Source: CAZBAF01 sp964490245 (GTDB taxonomy: Bacteria; Patescibacteriota; Saccharimonadia; Saccharimonadales; JACDBH01). From it: 64,000 nucleotides of DNA. The translations under genes were made by a program, and so were the position numbers. The DNA is taken from NCBI GenBank assembly GCA_964490245.1, contig CAZBAF010000002.1, forward strand, positions 90,275-154,274, given 5' to 3'. The notes under the pieces are model-generated. The model was given only the letters and a program-made list of their open reading frames with translations. It made no database searches and was not told the origin of the DNA. Shown here piece after piece: positions 24,266 to 31,916 of the stretch. How positions within the stretch are numbered: position 1 is the stretch's first letter; every line of letters begins with the position of its first letter.

Positions 24266-25839
24266 TGAGCGCGAGATGGCAACCAAAAGCCAAACAAGGC
24301 TTTGACACACTTCATTTCATACTTATCGCGGTTATTTTTGGAATCATTGGTACTGTACTGCTCATTATTAGCCGGGCAGCACCAAACCCGCCTACTATAT
24401 ATCTGACCCCAAGCGGTCAGACTTTTGCTTCGAACACCACCTTTACCATCCAGGTGCGTGAAGACAGCGGTAACTCGCCCGTAAACGCAGTACAGGCAAA
24501 CTTCAGCTATCCGACAAATCTGGTAGAGTTTGTCAGCATCGATACGTCTAATGGCGCCTTTGCAACCATTGCCGAGTCAAGCGGTGCCAACGGACAGATT
24601 AAGATTGCTGCCGCCTCATCCCCTGGCACCACCCCGCCCACCGGTGATCGCCTGATAGCCTCCGTTACCTTCCGGACAAGATCGGTTAGCGGTTCGGTAA
24701 ATATGAACTTCCTCTCAGGGACTGCCCTGGTCAGTTCACAGACAAATAACGACCTGCTGACCTCGCTTAACAACACCGGCAGCGGTTCCTATACCGTTGA
24801 TGCCACACCGCCAACGGTCAGTGTTACTGCTCCGTCAAATGGTGCAGTTGTCTCTAAAGGCAGCGGCTCAAACATCGCCATATCAGTTAATGCAAATGAC
24901 AACAGCTCTGTGTCCCGCGTAGAGATTTACGTCAATAACAATCTGCGCACCAGCCTGACCTCAAGCCCGTACAACTACAACCAGGCTACCTCCAGCTTGC
25001 CCCTCGGTCCGGTCTCTATATATGCAAAGGCTTTTGATCCTTACGGCAACACGACCACTTCATCAACGATCAATATAACCCTGGTTGACACCACGCCTCC
25101 TACGGTCTCTATCACCCAGCCGACTGCAGGCAGTACTGTGGGCGGCACGGTCACCATTGGCGCCAACGCAGCGGATGAAAACGGCGGCTCAGGACTGAGC
25201 AAAGTTGAGTTCTACATTAACGGCACGCTGCGCGGCACAGATACAGCCCCGCCGTACACATATACCTGGGACACCTCCGGCATCACAACCGGCAACTACA
25301 CGCTTACCGCACGCGCATACGACTCTGCAAGCCCGCAGAACTCCACACTTAGCCCTTCTGTATCGGTTACGGTCGACAACTCCGACCGACAGGCTCCTAC
25401 AGTCCCGGGCAATGTGCGCGTCACCAGCCGGACACAGCGCAATATCAGCCTGGCTTGGAATGCAAGTACAGATAATGTCGGTGTAACCGGCTATCGTATC
25501 AGGCGCAACGGCACCGTCATTGCTACGGTAACCAGCCTGACCTACAATGACACCAATGTCACCGCAGGCACCTCCTATAACTACACCGTATCTGCAGTTG
25601 ACGCCAATAACAACGCCTCAGCTCAAAGCAGCACCCTGACCGCCAAAACGTTGCGGAACGGCGACGCTAACGGTGATGACAAAGTCAACATTTTCGACGT
25701 ATCGATACTGCTCAGCCACTACAACAAAACCAACAACTCATCCGATTGGGCAAATGCGCGTGTCGCAGACATGAACAACAATAACGAGATTGACATCTTT
25801 GACCTGTCGATCATGTTAAGCAACTACGATCACTCCTAA
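24265..25839 (+). CDS. Cohesin-Ig-FN3-dockerin surface protein
   Basis: 524 aa. N-terminal membrane anchor (FILIAVIFGIIGTVLLIIS, about 18-36). A cohesin-like domain (about 42-178: IYLTPSGQTFASNTTFTIQV, NAVQANFSYPTNLVEFVSI) is followed by two Ig-like repeats beginning TPPTVSVT and TPPTVSIT (180-370) and a fibronectin III module (VPGNVRVTSRTQRNISLAW, 378-465). The C-terminus is a type I dockerin with two EF-hand-like repeats, GDANGDDKVNIFDVSILL and ADMNNNNEIDIFDLSIML. Cohesin and dockerin in one chain, beside a second cohesin protein, suggest self-assembly or binding to partner proteins outside the membrane. Translationally coupled to the upstream gene. Confidence 0.88.
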   Translation: MSARWQPKAKQGFDTLHFILIAVIFGIIGTVLLIISRAAPNPPTIYLTPSGQTFASNTTFTIQVREDSGNSPVNAVQANFSYPTNLVEFVSIDTSNGAFATIAESSGANGQIKIAAASSPGTTPPTGDRLIASVTFRTRSVSGSVNMNFLSGTALVSSQTNNDLLTSLNNTGSGSYTVDATPPTVSVTAPSNGAVVSKGSGSNIAISVNANDNSSVSRVEIYVNNNLRTSLTSSPYNYNQATSSLPLGPVSIYAKAFDPYGNTTTSSTINITLVDTTPPTVSITQPTAGSTVGGTVTIGANAADENGGSGLSKVEFYINGTLRGTDTAPPYTYTWDTSGITTGNYTLTARAYDSASPQNSTLSPSVSVTVDNSDRQAPTVPGNVRVTSRTQRNISLAWNASTDNVGVTGYRIRRNGTVIATVTSLTYNDTNVTAGTSYNYTVSAVDANNNASAQSSTLTAKTLRNGDANGDDKVNIFDVSILLSHYNKTNNSSDWANARVADMNNNNEIDIFDLSIMLSNYDHS

Positions 25840-26002
25840 GCCCCCGGTCCTTGATTAAAAGCTTGGTAACAGATATAATAAGCCAGTTTTATGGCGACCG
25901 CCGCGCAAGAACCTGTACGCTTACAACAGGTTCATATAGCACACGCGGATCCTGCGCAGGCCCCGGCCAGGCATGACCAAGATCGCATGTAAAACGCAGT
26001 AC

Positions 26003-26080
26003 GGCGGGTGTAGCTCAGCTGGTTAGAGCGTCTGTTTGTGGCACAGAAGGCCGTGGGTTCAAGTCCCATCACTCGCCCCA
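26003..26080 (+). tRNA. tRNA-His(GTG)
   Basis: Extra G-1 (26003) opposite discriminator C73 (26077), the histidine identity pair. Acceptor GCGGGTG/CACTCGC, anticodon loop TTGTGGC (GTG), T-loop TTCAAGT, encoded CCA. A TATAAT box at 25874-25879 lies well upstream and could be its promoter. Confidence 0.95.
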
Positions 26081-26093
26081 TAAACCAAGTACC

Positions 26094-26121
26094 AAAAGAC
26101 ATCATGAACAGGATGTCTTTT
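26094..26121 (+). terminator. Terminator after tRNA-His
   Basis: AAAAGACATC/GATGTCTTTT perfect 10-bp stem, 8-nt loop, then a T run. Confidence 0.85.
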
Positions 26122-26399
26122 TTATTACTATCGGACATAACTAAAAGTATGCGCCAGCCACAATCTCCGCTGCTACAGAGCGTTTGAATAATCCCGCACA
26201 GCGATACGTCTACAAGCCTACACAAGAGGAAAGCTCGTAAGGCCATCAAATCATAATGCACAGCCAATATACTGCAACTTGCAGCAGAGATATGCCGTGC
26301 AGGTGTCTAAAACCGCCCCTCTCGGAGCCCCTAACGGCCTCCACGGGTCTTGTCAAGCGGCGTATACTAAAAGTACCACTTAACAAGGAGGGCACGGGT

Positions 26400-26711
26400 A
26401 TGCGGCTCGGATTTTTAGCAACTAATCTTGTCAATGTTTTTATAGCAATCGTCGAGGTGATATTAGGTCTTAGGGTTTTACTGCGTCTGTTCGCGGCAAA
26501 TGCCAACAATGGCTTCGTGAACTGGGTTTATGAAATGAGCGACACGCTGCTGGAGCCTTTCCGCGGGATTTTCCCTACCCGGGTGTTTGAAAACGGCATT
26601 GTCCTTGACTTTACGGCACTGTTTGCAATGCTCGTGTATGCAATCGTTGGCATGCTGGTTATTTGGGTCATAGCAGCCCTGACGCCCGCCGAGCCCACAA
26701 GACGCAAATAG
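26400..26711 (+). CDS. YggT family membrane protein
   Basis: 103 aa from the ATG at 26400, chosen for AAGGAGG nine bases upstream. Two hydrophobic helices (LATNLVNVFIAIVEVILGLRVLLRLF and FTALFAMLVYAIVGMLVIWVIAAL) flank a short loop with LLEPFRGIFPT, the YggT pattern of paired helices with a conserved P.R motif. The family is linked to osmotic or division functions, but its role is not established. Confidence 0.85.
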   Translation: MRLGFLATNLVNVFIAIVEVILGLRVLLRLFAANANNGFVNWVYEMSDTLLEPFRGIFPTRVFENGIVLDFTALFAMLVYAIVGMLVIWVIAALTPAEPTRRK

Positions 26712-26767
26712 CCTGACTTTAAAGAAAAGTACTAAGGTACCTGCCGCTCTAACCCCTGGGTTGACAC

Positions 26768-27301
26768 CTAAGAGATAATACGCTCGAGCAGATTACCAAC
26801 AACGTACGAAATAATTGCGGCCGCGGCGCCAAGCCCAAACGACTCAACCATAGAGCGCAGCCTGTTCATGCGCGTTATTTTGCCCCTGATGTAGCCGATG
26901 GCCGTAAAGGACACCAATGTCAGGACGACGGTGTACAGCAGCGGGCTGCCCAGGCTTAGATCAAGGATGTAATCAATGGTATAAACAGAAAGCGGTATAA
27001 ACCCGACCAATACAAACGAGAGGAAAGTTACGATAGACGCTGCCAGCGGCGAGTCATGGTCCTCTTCTTTACTTTCGCCCCGGCTGATGGAAAGTTCCTG
27101 TTCGCTCTTTTCGCTCAGATAAGATCCCACCGCCATCGAAAAACCGTCAGCCAGCACATTGGCATAGCCCATGATCAGTATGACGTTAACACCCAGATTG
27201 GCGCCGGCCGCACCGGTCACTACGGCAAAAGTCGTCACCGCACCATCCATGCCGCCGTACACAAACTCCCGCAGATTTGCTTCAATCCTCTTCAACATCA
27301 T
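26768..27301 (-). CDS. VIT/CCC1-family transporter
   Basis: 177 aa, about four to five helices. The N-terminal segment FVYGGMDGAVTTFAVVTGAAGA matches the DG.vt.f.vv.g motif of CCC1/VIT1 proteins, and ADGFSMAVGSYLSEKSEQE is the second family signature, with the acidic/Met region used for metal binding. Members move Fe2+ or Mn2+ across membranes. It is shorter than the plant VIT1 (about 250 aa), as usual for bacterial members. Confidence 0.87.
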   Translation of the reverse strand: MMLKRIEANLREFVYGGMDGAVTTFAVVTGAAGANLGVNVILIMGYANVLADGFSMAVGSYLSEKSEQELSISRGESKEEDHDSPLAASIVTFLSFVLVGFIPLSVYTIDYILDLSLGSPLLYTVVLTLVSFTAIGYIRGKITRMNRLRSMVESFGLGAAAAIISYVVGNLLERIIS

Positions 27302-27331
27302 CTTGGGTACATAATACCTGATTTAGTCCGT

Positions 27332-28093
27332 CTAAAACAAGCTCAGTATAGCGAGCGTTACGAGGGGCAAGGCAACATTATCCATACCAAACACTGCAAG
27401 GTTCTCTACACACACCAATAACAGAGGCAACATAACCACCACCGGCCACAACTGCCAGGGATCTGCAAAATAAGGGTCAAGAATAAACAGTGCCACCAGG
27501 ATAAGAGCTGACGAGAGCAAAAACACACTGCTGCCAATAACAGACTTGGGCTGCGTAAACAGATAATAACGACCGTGCTTGCGGCCATAGGTTACGCCCG
27601 CCAAAGCCGCAAAGCCATCGGCAAGACTTACCTGAAGCATAGCTGCAGCAAACAGCCATGGGCTCGGATGAAGCCAGGCCAGAATAAACACCCCCACGCC
27701 AAACAGCACATCACCCCAGCTTTTACGCTTAACCGCGTGTATGGCATGAAAATAATTTGTATAGCGGTTGATAAAATTGGCAATAACAAAGCCTACCGCC
27801 ATTACCATAATCCAGCGATACTCCACCCAAAACGGCAAAAAAGCTATGAAAACACCAGAAGTGATGTGCACAAACTTGCGCGCCAGCTCATCGTAGATAC
27901 GGGACTGCTTCCAGGCGATTTCTGACACAACCAGAATCGCGGCAATACCAGCCATAGCCAGGAGCGCACTTATCATAACCGCTATTATAGCGGATTTCGC
28001 TGCTTGGCGCCGTCCTGCCTGCTCGTCACTTACCGTATCGGGGTTAACATTTTCTTTATTTGATCGTATGACTTTGCATTTGTTGGGCAACAC
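27332..28093 (-). CDS. Dolichol kinase/phosphatidate cytidylyltransferase-like membrane protein
   Basis: Up to 253 aa, about seven helices. LARKFVHITSGVFIAFLPF carries the RK..H motif, and LADGFAALAGVTYGRKHGR the CTP-binding D.fA...G..fG motif of SEC59/CdsA-like lipid kinases. It would phosphorylate a polyprenol or transfer CMP to a lipid; which is not decidable. The first 35 residues are hydrophilic and may not be translated; an internal Met (residue 40) just before the first helix is an alternative start. Confidence 0.78.
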   Translation of the reverse strand: MLPNKCKVIRSNKENVNPDTVSDEQAGRRQAAKSAIIAVMISALLAMAGIAAILVVSEIAWKQSRIYDELARKFVHITSGVFIAFLPFWVEYRWIMVMAVGFVIANFINRYTNYFHAIHAVKRKSWGDVLFGVGVFILAWLHPSPWLFAAAMLQVSLADGFAALAGVTYGRKHGRYYLFTQPKSVIGSSVFLLSSALILVALFILDPYFADPWQLWPVVVMLPLLLVCVENLAVFGMDNVALPLVTLAILSLF

Positions 28094-28250
28094 TTTGCGC
28101 TGCCAAGCGGTGCTCTCGCTTGACGCTGCGCCGACAAGGTTTATGCGGGAGACTCCGGGACTATCCTACTGCGACTGCAAGCATTGACATAAACAGAAAG
28201 TCGCCCACATCGCCATAATCACGAGCCGCCAACCTAAAACCATTCAAAAA

Positions 28251-28276
28251 GCCCAGTCAAAAGACTGGACTCTTTG
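28251..28276 (-). terminator. Terminator facing left, outside the mobile element
   Basis: On the minus strand AGTCCAGTC-TTTT-GACTGGGCT and then TTTTTG. It lies directly beyond the duplicated tRNA-Pro 3' end, as terminators lie beyond intact tRNA genes. Confidence 0.7.
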
Positions 28277-28299
28277 ATTGGTCGGGGATAAAGGACTCG

Positions 28300-28384
28300 G
28301 TCACGTTCCGCGACCCCCGAAAAACATCTTTGAAAACAAGTTTTCAAGAGTTTATTCGTTTCCGAACTGCCACAGGCAGTTCTC
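28300..28384 (-). repeat. E-family T-loop element, copy E3
   Basis: 85 bp on the minus strand between GAAGGT (T-stem plus T54) and CGAGT-CCTTT (C56 onward) of a tRNA-Pro T-arm, so the T-stem strands GAAGG/CCTTT still pair around it. Stems: GAACTGCC-TGT-GGCAGTTC; CGAA.AAAC.TC + TTGAAAAC-TT-GTTTTCAA + A.GA.T.GTTT.TTCG; GTCGCG-GAA-CGTGAC. It forms the left terminus of the 2.8-kb element. Confidence 0.82.
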
Positions 28385-28399
28385 ACCTTCTCCCTCTGC

Positions 28400-28431
28400 G
28401 AGGTCGAAGCTCCGAACCCTAACTCCGACCA
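28400..28431 (+). pseudogene. tRNA-like 3' end with CCA, degenerate
   Basis: GAGGTCGAAGCTCCGAACCC then TAACTCCGACCA: a T-arm-like and acceptor-like tail ending in CCA, opposite in orientation to the tRNA-Pro end on the other side of E3. The T-arm does not fold cleanly and no 5' half is present. A hairpin terminator follows. Confidence 0.5.
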
Positions 28432-28432
28432 A

Positions 28433-28475
28433 AACAAAAACCCGCCTTTTCAGCGGGCTCTTGTTTTGGTCGACG
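28433..28475 (+). terminator. Terminator after the orphan tRNA-like end
   Basis: AAACAA...CCCGC-CTTTTCA-GCGGG...TTGTTTT. A GC-rich core stem flanked by complementary A and T runs. Confidence 0.7.
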
Positions 28476-28632
28476 TACTCACTCGTTAAACGAACCTGTA
28501 CTTCAGACACTCCATAGCTTGCTCCTAAACTTCGGTAGTATCCAGGTTAGACTAAAGTCACTCAATTTGTTGCTGGAAGGCATACGGTCCAAACCAGCTA
28601 CCGATTTACAGTTCTTGCTATAATTGAGAGTG

Positions 28633-28878
28633 ATGGAAGATGTTAAACTACCAGATTTGAGTAAGGTTAGAGGCTCCGATACTAAGAGAGAGCTACCGCC
28701 TCAAGCATCGGCAGAAGATACGTCAAACTGGGACAATAGAGCTATTGCCCTACCAGACCCCAAACGCTCAGCAGCACAGTTCATTAAAAGTGGTGGTCTA
28801 GCTGGTAATGCTATCCTGATGATTGAAAACCCATACCTTGCACAAGAGCAAACTTCATCTGTTAAAACCAAGAAATAA
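28633..28878 (+). CDS. Mobile-element cargo, small protein of unknown function
   Basis: 81 aa, MEDVKLPDLSKVRGSD..., soluble and charged, with a central NWDNRAIALPDPKRSAAQF segment. No family recognised. TATAAT at 28619-28624 stands 8 bases before the ATG, so the mRNA is probably leaderless. Its base composition is clearly more AT-rich than the housekeeping genes around it, in line with transfer. Confidence 0.65.
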   Translation: MEDVKLPDLSKVRGSDTKRELPPQASAEDTSNWDNRAIALPDPKRSAAQFIKSGGLAGNAILMIENPYLAQEQTSSVKTKK

Positions 28879-29016
28879 ACACGTTCGGTAGATATACGAG
28901 AAAGTTGTTGAACCTAGCATATTTAGACTGATTGCTCGATATTACTTATAAAATAATGTGCTCATGCTTGCAAATTACAGAGGTTAGGTTTTTAATTTAT
29001 CCTAAAGGAGTTATAC

Positions 29017-29877
29017 ATGCCAGAGAAGCATATACCACGAGCGTTAGAAGGATTACGCCATTATTTAGAACTCGAAACTGTTGATTGGCGAGACATGCAG
29101 CCTGGTAGTGAAGTTGTGGTTGAAGCTCTTGATATGGAAGCACAAGAGCGTAACAGCTTTGGGTTCACTGTCTTCAGCTTACAAGATGAAAGGAATGGTC
29201 TTAAGACAGTACACGTAGAGCTAAAAGGAAACGACTATACATTCATACGTGATTCCGATAGGCAATCTGTGAAGCTGCCTGAAGGCACACTACTCAAAAA
29301 CGGTGTTGCGTGCCAACACTTTCCAGAGACAAATGCTTACATGTCTTTTCTCGGCGGTATTAGTGTAGGTCGTGATTATAGCTTTGACGAAGTAATGACA
29401 CCAGACGGTAATGTACTTGGCACTGTACTGGTTCCAGGAGTCGAAGCATTGTATTCATTTATGCCCGATGGTAAATACACACCACCTGCTAAATTTGATG
29501 AATATCAACAACGCATCTCAGAAGCAAAAGACCAAGGTCAGCAAGAATACGATGAGTCGGTAAGGCAAATGGACGAACAAATTGCAGCAAGTCTACCTGA
29601 GTTCTTCGATGACGAAGCAACACGCCAAGAACTGCTAGACATATTCGCTACTTTTGATCCTGAAGCACGCTATAAACTTGCCGTTCTCCTAGAATACTCA
29701 CAAGAAGATGGCGTTCTAGATAAATATATGGACGTATTGAACCTTGCTATAAAGGAAGAATTTATCATGGCTCCCCCTGGACACAGAGGGGTTTCATTTC
29801 TACCAGCAAGTGGGCGTGGCTTTAATCTTATGATTAAAGAGCTTGGACTTCGTGTTCCTAGACCGAGCAAGCAATAA
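29017..29877 (+). CDS. Mobile-element cargo, 286-aa protein of unknown function
   Basis: Soluble protein with a strong AAAGGAG seven bases before the ATG. The N-terminal 150 residues look like beta-rich barrel modules (GSEVVVEALDMEAQERNSFG, LKTVHVELKGNDYTFIRD, GTVLVPGVEALYSFMPDGKY). A charged helical stretch follows (KFDEYQQRISEAKDQGQQEY...), then a helical domain with a short C-terminal tail. It resembles no family I can name. AT-rich like its neighbour. It is the only full-size cargo gene of the element, so it is the main candidate for the element's function. Confidence 0.75.
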   Translation: MPEKHIPRALEGLRHYLELETVDWRDMQPGSEVVVEALDMEAQERNSFGFTVFSLQDERNGLKTVHVELKGNDYTFIRDSDRQSVKLPEGTLLKNGVACQHFPETNAYMSFLGGISVGRDYSFDEVMTPDGNVLGTVLVPGVEALYSFMPDGKYTPPAKFDEYQQRISEAKDQGQQEYDESVRQMDEQIAASLPEFFDDEATRQELLDIFATFDPEARYKLAVLLEYSQEDGVLDKYMDVLNLAIKEEFIMAPPGHRGVSFLPASGRGFNLMIKELGLRVPRPSKQ

Positions 29878-29937
29878 ATACTTCTGTCTTCAAAGGCGTT
29901 TCCCGCCGTATACTTTCCTTACTTATATGACAGCGAT

Positions 29938-30399
29938 TTTGTTGAAATCATAGCAATGGATCTCGCCACCCGTGAGGTACTGAGCTGGAAGCTTGGCACC
30001 AACCACGGCAGCCAACTGACACACGTCGCCCTTATCCAGGCACTCAGGAGCAACCCCAGCCCGTCCATCTTGCACAGCGACCGCGGCAGCGAGTACCTGA
30101 GTGAACGGCACCAAGCCACCTGTGCCAGACTTGGTATTACGCTCAGCGCTAGCAGACCGGGCAGCCCGTGGCAAAACGGCTACATGGAACGCTGCATTAA
30201 AAGCATTAAGGACGAGCTCGACCCACTGGCCAATTACCAGGACATTGACGAGCTGTACGTTGGCGTTGCCAACGCCATCTCGTACTACAACAACGAACGC
30301 ATCCACACGGCGCTCAAGATAAGTCCGGCAGCTTACGCCGCCGGACTCATGAAACCACGGAAGAGTTTACGGTTGGTGTTCGGGAAAAAGGGAGCTTGA
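29938..30399 (+). pseudogene. IS3-family transposase OrfB fragment
   Basis: The catalytic core of a DDE integrase without its N-terminus: first Asp in MDLATREVLSWKL, second Asp in ILHSDRGSEYLS, Glu in NGYMERCIKSIKDEL, and the C-terminal YNNERIHTALKISPAAYA. About half the usual OrfB length; no OrfA is present. Its GC content is like the chromosome and unlike the genes on both sides, so it is an insertion into, or a replacement of, part of the recombinase gene. Confidence 0.85.
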
Positions 30400-31066
30400 C
30401 AAACACCAACCCATCTTACGTGGTAAGAATAAAGGTAAGATGGTCGTTAGCTTCTACTGTCGTAATAAAGAGTGCTTACGTCACGATACAGAAAAGCAAA
30501 AACAGCAAGGTATCAAATTAGCAAAGAGCATACGAGCTAAGTATGTGATGGCGGGTATTGAATGGCAGCTACGTCACTTAACCAAACAGAGTGAAGAAGC
30601 ATACCAGATGTATATAGATAGACTTGAATCACGGGTTGCATCAGACCGTGCCATTACCAAACGTAAACTTGACCAAGCCAAAGAAGACAAACGCTCTAAC
30701 GATAAGCAATACACACGACTTCTAGACTTCCAAGTAGCCAACCCCAAAGAATATGAGAAGCATCATAAGGGTCGCCTAGACCACTACAAGCAGTTAGCAG
30801 ACCTAGCCCAAGAGAGCATCGACGAGAATAAAGAAATGTTGGAACAGCTTAATACCGCACTACCTAGTAAGGAAGAGTTCTACGAACTCACCAAATCTAA
30901 ACTGTTAGACCTGCTACACGAGGACGATATACTGGTCCTAAATGCTATATGTAGCGAATTCGTTACGAACCTACGAGCTGGAAACGATTCTACCCCTGTT
31001 ATAAAGCTAAATCCACCATACGATTTGATGGTGGACTTAGACAAAATACTTATTGGTCGGGGATAA
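30353..31066 (+). pseudogene. Large serine recombinase, C-terminal half only
   Basis: The frame is open from 30353. It reads KHQPILRGKNKGKMVVSFYC, matching the PLLRG...C start of the zinc-ribbon domain of large serine recombinases, then CRNKECLRH. A long coiled coil (EEAYQMYIDRLESRVASDRA..., LDHYKQLADLAQESIDENKEML) and a C-terminal helical part follow. The catalytic N-terminal resolvase domain and Ser are absent, replaced by the IS3 fragment. The last codons, ILIGRG and the TAA stop, are written in the tRNA-Pro 3' end, so insertion placed the gene flush against its target. Confidence 0.8.
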
Positions 31067-31130
31067 AGGACTCGAACCTTCGACCTCGCGGTCCCAAACC
31101 GCGCGCGCTAGCCAACTGCGCCAATCCCCG
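31054..31130 (-). tRNA. tRNA-Pro(TGG)
   Basis: Acceptor CGGGGAT/ATCCCCG, anticodon stem CGCGG/CCGCG with loop TTTGGGA (TGG), T-arm GAAGG-TTCGAGT-CCTTT, encoded CCA. Its 3' 23 bases form the right repeat of the mobile element. Confidence 0.95.
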
Positions 31131-31236
31131 GGATTTAACCAGATTATTATACTCTGTTTTAACAGATACGCCAAGCGGTCGAGGTTCAGGTAAAAATTTA
31201 ATACAAAAACAGCCATTAGGACTTTGTCGATTTTTA

Positions 31237-31313
31237 TGGTCGGGGTGGCGGGATTTGAACCCACGACCTCGTCGTCCCGAACGACGCGCGCTACCAAGCT
31301 GCGCTACACCCCG
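31237..31313 (-). tRNA. tRNA-Pro(CGG)
   Basis: Acceptor CGGGGTG/CACCCCG, anticodon stem CGTCG/CGACG with loop TTCGGGA (CGG), T-arm GTGGG-TTCAAAT-CCCGC, encoded CCA. Confidence 0.95.
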
Positions 31314-31358
31314 AATTCATCAGCTTATTATACAAGGTTCAAATCCCGCGGTGATTTG

Positions 31359-31443
31359 GTCACCTCCGGCGACCCCCGAACTTCGTCTTTGCAAACAAGT
31401 TTGCAAGAGAAGATTCGTTTCCGAAGTGCCACTGGCACTTCTC
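31359..31443 (-). repeat. E-family T-loop element, copy E2
   Basis: 85 bp after GTGGGT of a tRNA-Pro(CGG) 5' half. Stems: GAAGTGCC-AGT-GGCACTTC; CGAA.CTTC.TC + TTGCAAAC-TT-GTTTGCAA + A.GA.C.GAAG.TTCG; GTCGCC-GGA-GGTGAC. It is followed by CAAAT (C56-60), after which the sequence no longer matches the tRNA. Confidence 0.8.
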
Positions 31444-31499
31444 ACCCACGACCTCGTCGTCCCGAACGACGCGCGCTTGTCTTGCTGCGCTACACCCCG
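31444..31499 (-). pseudogene. Truncated tRNA-Pro(CGG) 5' part (to T54)
   Basis: Matches the intact tRNA-Pro(CGG) in acceptor and anticodon arms, but the D-loop is altered (CAAGACAAG for CTTGGTAG; the conserved GG is lost). The T-loop position is filled by E2. The order pseudo-5' part, E element, intact tRNA of the same kind is the same as at tRNA-Gly. Confidence 0.8.
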
Positions 31500-31726
31500 A
31501 TTATCCTGCTAATTATATAAACTCACCCTAAAACCGTCCCGGCAGTACCAGCAATGTCGTGCACTGCGGGATAATTTTAGCAGATTACCCCTGTACTATC
31601 CATCATTCCGAGTCACGCTTAACCAACATACAGAAAACTGCCTCATAATGCTCTTCCGTCACAGGAACCGTTCTTTAACCCCTGTTTTTGCTGAACCTGC
31701 CCACTGCAGATAGGCTATAGCTAACA
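31500..31726. other. Intergenic, nothing recognised
   Basis: No coding frame, repeat or tRNA seen. A TATAGC box at about 31716-31721 precedes the GTG of the next small gene. Confidence 0.4.
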
Positions 31727-31915
31727 GTGGCGGATTATGATAAAATAAACGAATACATGAAGTACCTGTCCATCTTTTTTACCATCCTGTTTATTTGGGT
31801 AGCAGTCCTGCTGATGGCATTAACACGCAGCGAAACTGCCGAGATTTTCCAGCTATATCTGGCGGTCATGGTCAGCACATTGATCCTTTTTATGATCGGC
31901 TTCGCCAAGAAGTAA
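31727..31915 (+). CDS. Small two-helix membrane protein
   Basis: 62 aa, GTG start close to a TATAGC box. Helices about 11-30 (MKYLSIFFTILFIWVAVLLMAL) and 39-60 (IFQLYLAVMVSTLILFMIGF). Ends one base before the UbiB-like gene, suggesting an operon. No family recognised. Confidence 0.65.
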   Translation: MADYDKINEYMKYLSIFFTILFIWVAVLLMALTRSETAEIFQLYLAVMVSTLILFMIGFAKK

Positions 31916-31916
31916 C

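Larger units (their letters stand above)
28277..31074. mobile_element. Integrated element in tRNA-Pro(TGG), about 2.8 kb
   Basis: A 23-bp direct repeat (28277-28299 and 31052-31074) is the 3' end of tRNA-Pro(TGG) from C56 past CCA. The right copy belongs to the intact tRNA. Between the copies: the E3 structured element at the left end, two AT-richer unknown genes, an IS3-type transposase fragment and the C-terminal half of a large serine recombinase whose stop codon lies inside the right repeat. This is the normal geometry of an element that enters a tRNA gene and duplicates its 3' end. The recombinase lacks its catalytic domain here, so this copy looks immobile. Confidence 0.8.

Noticed and set aside
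25890..25988. 32-codon frame after a TATAAT box before tRNA-His
   Set aside because: The box is as likely to belong to tRNA-His, and the peptide has no supporting feature.
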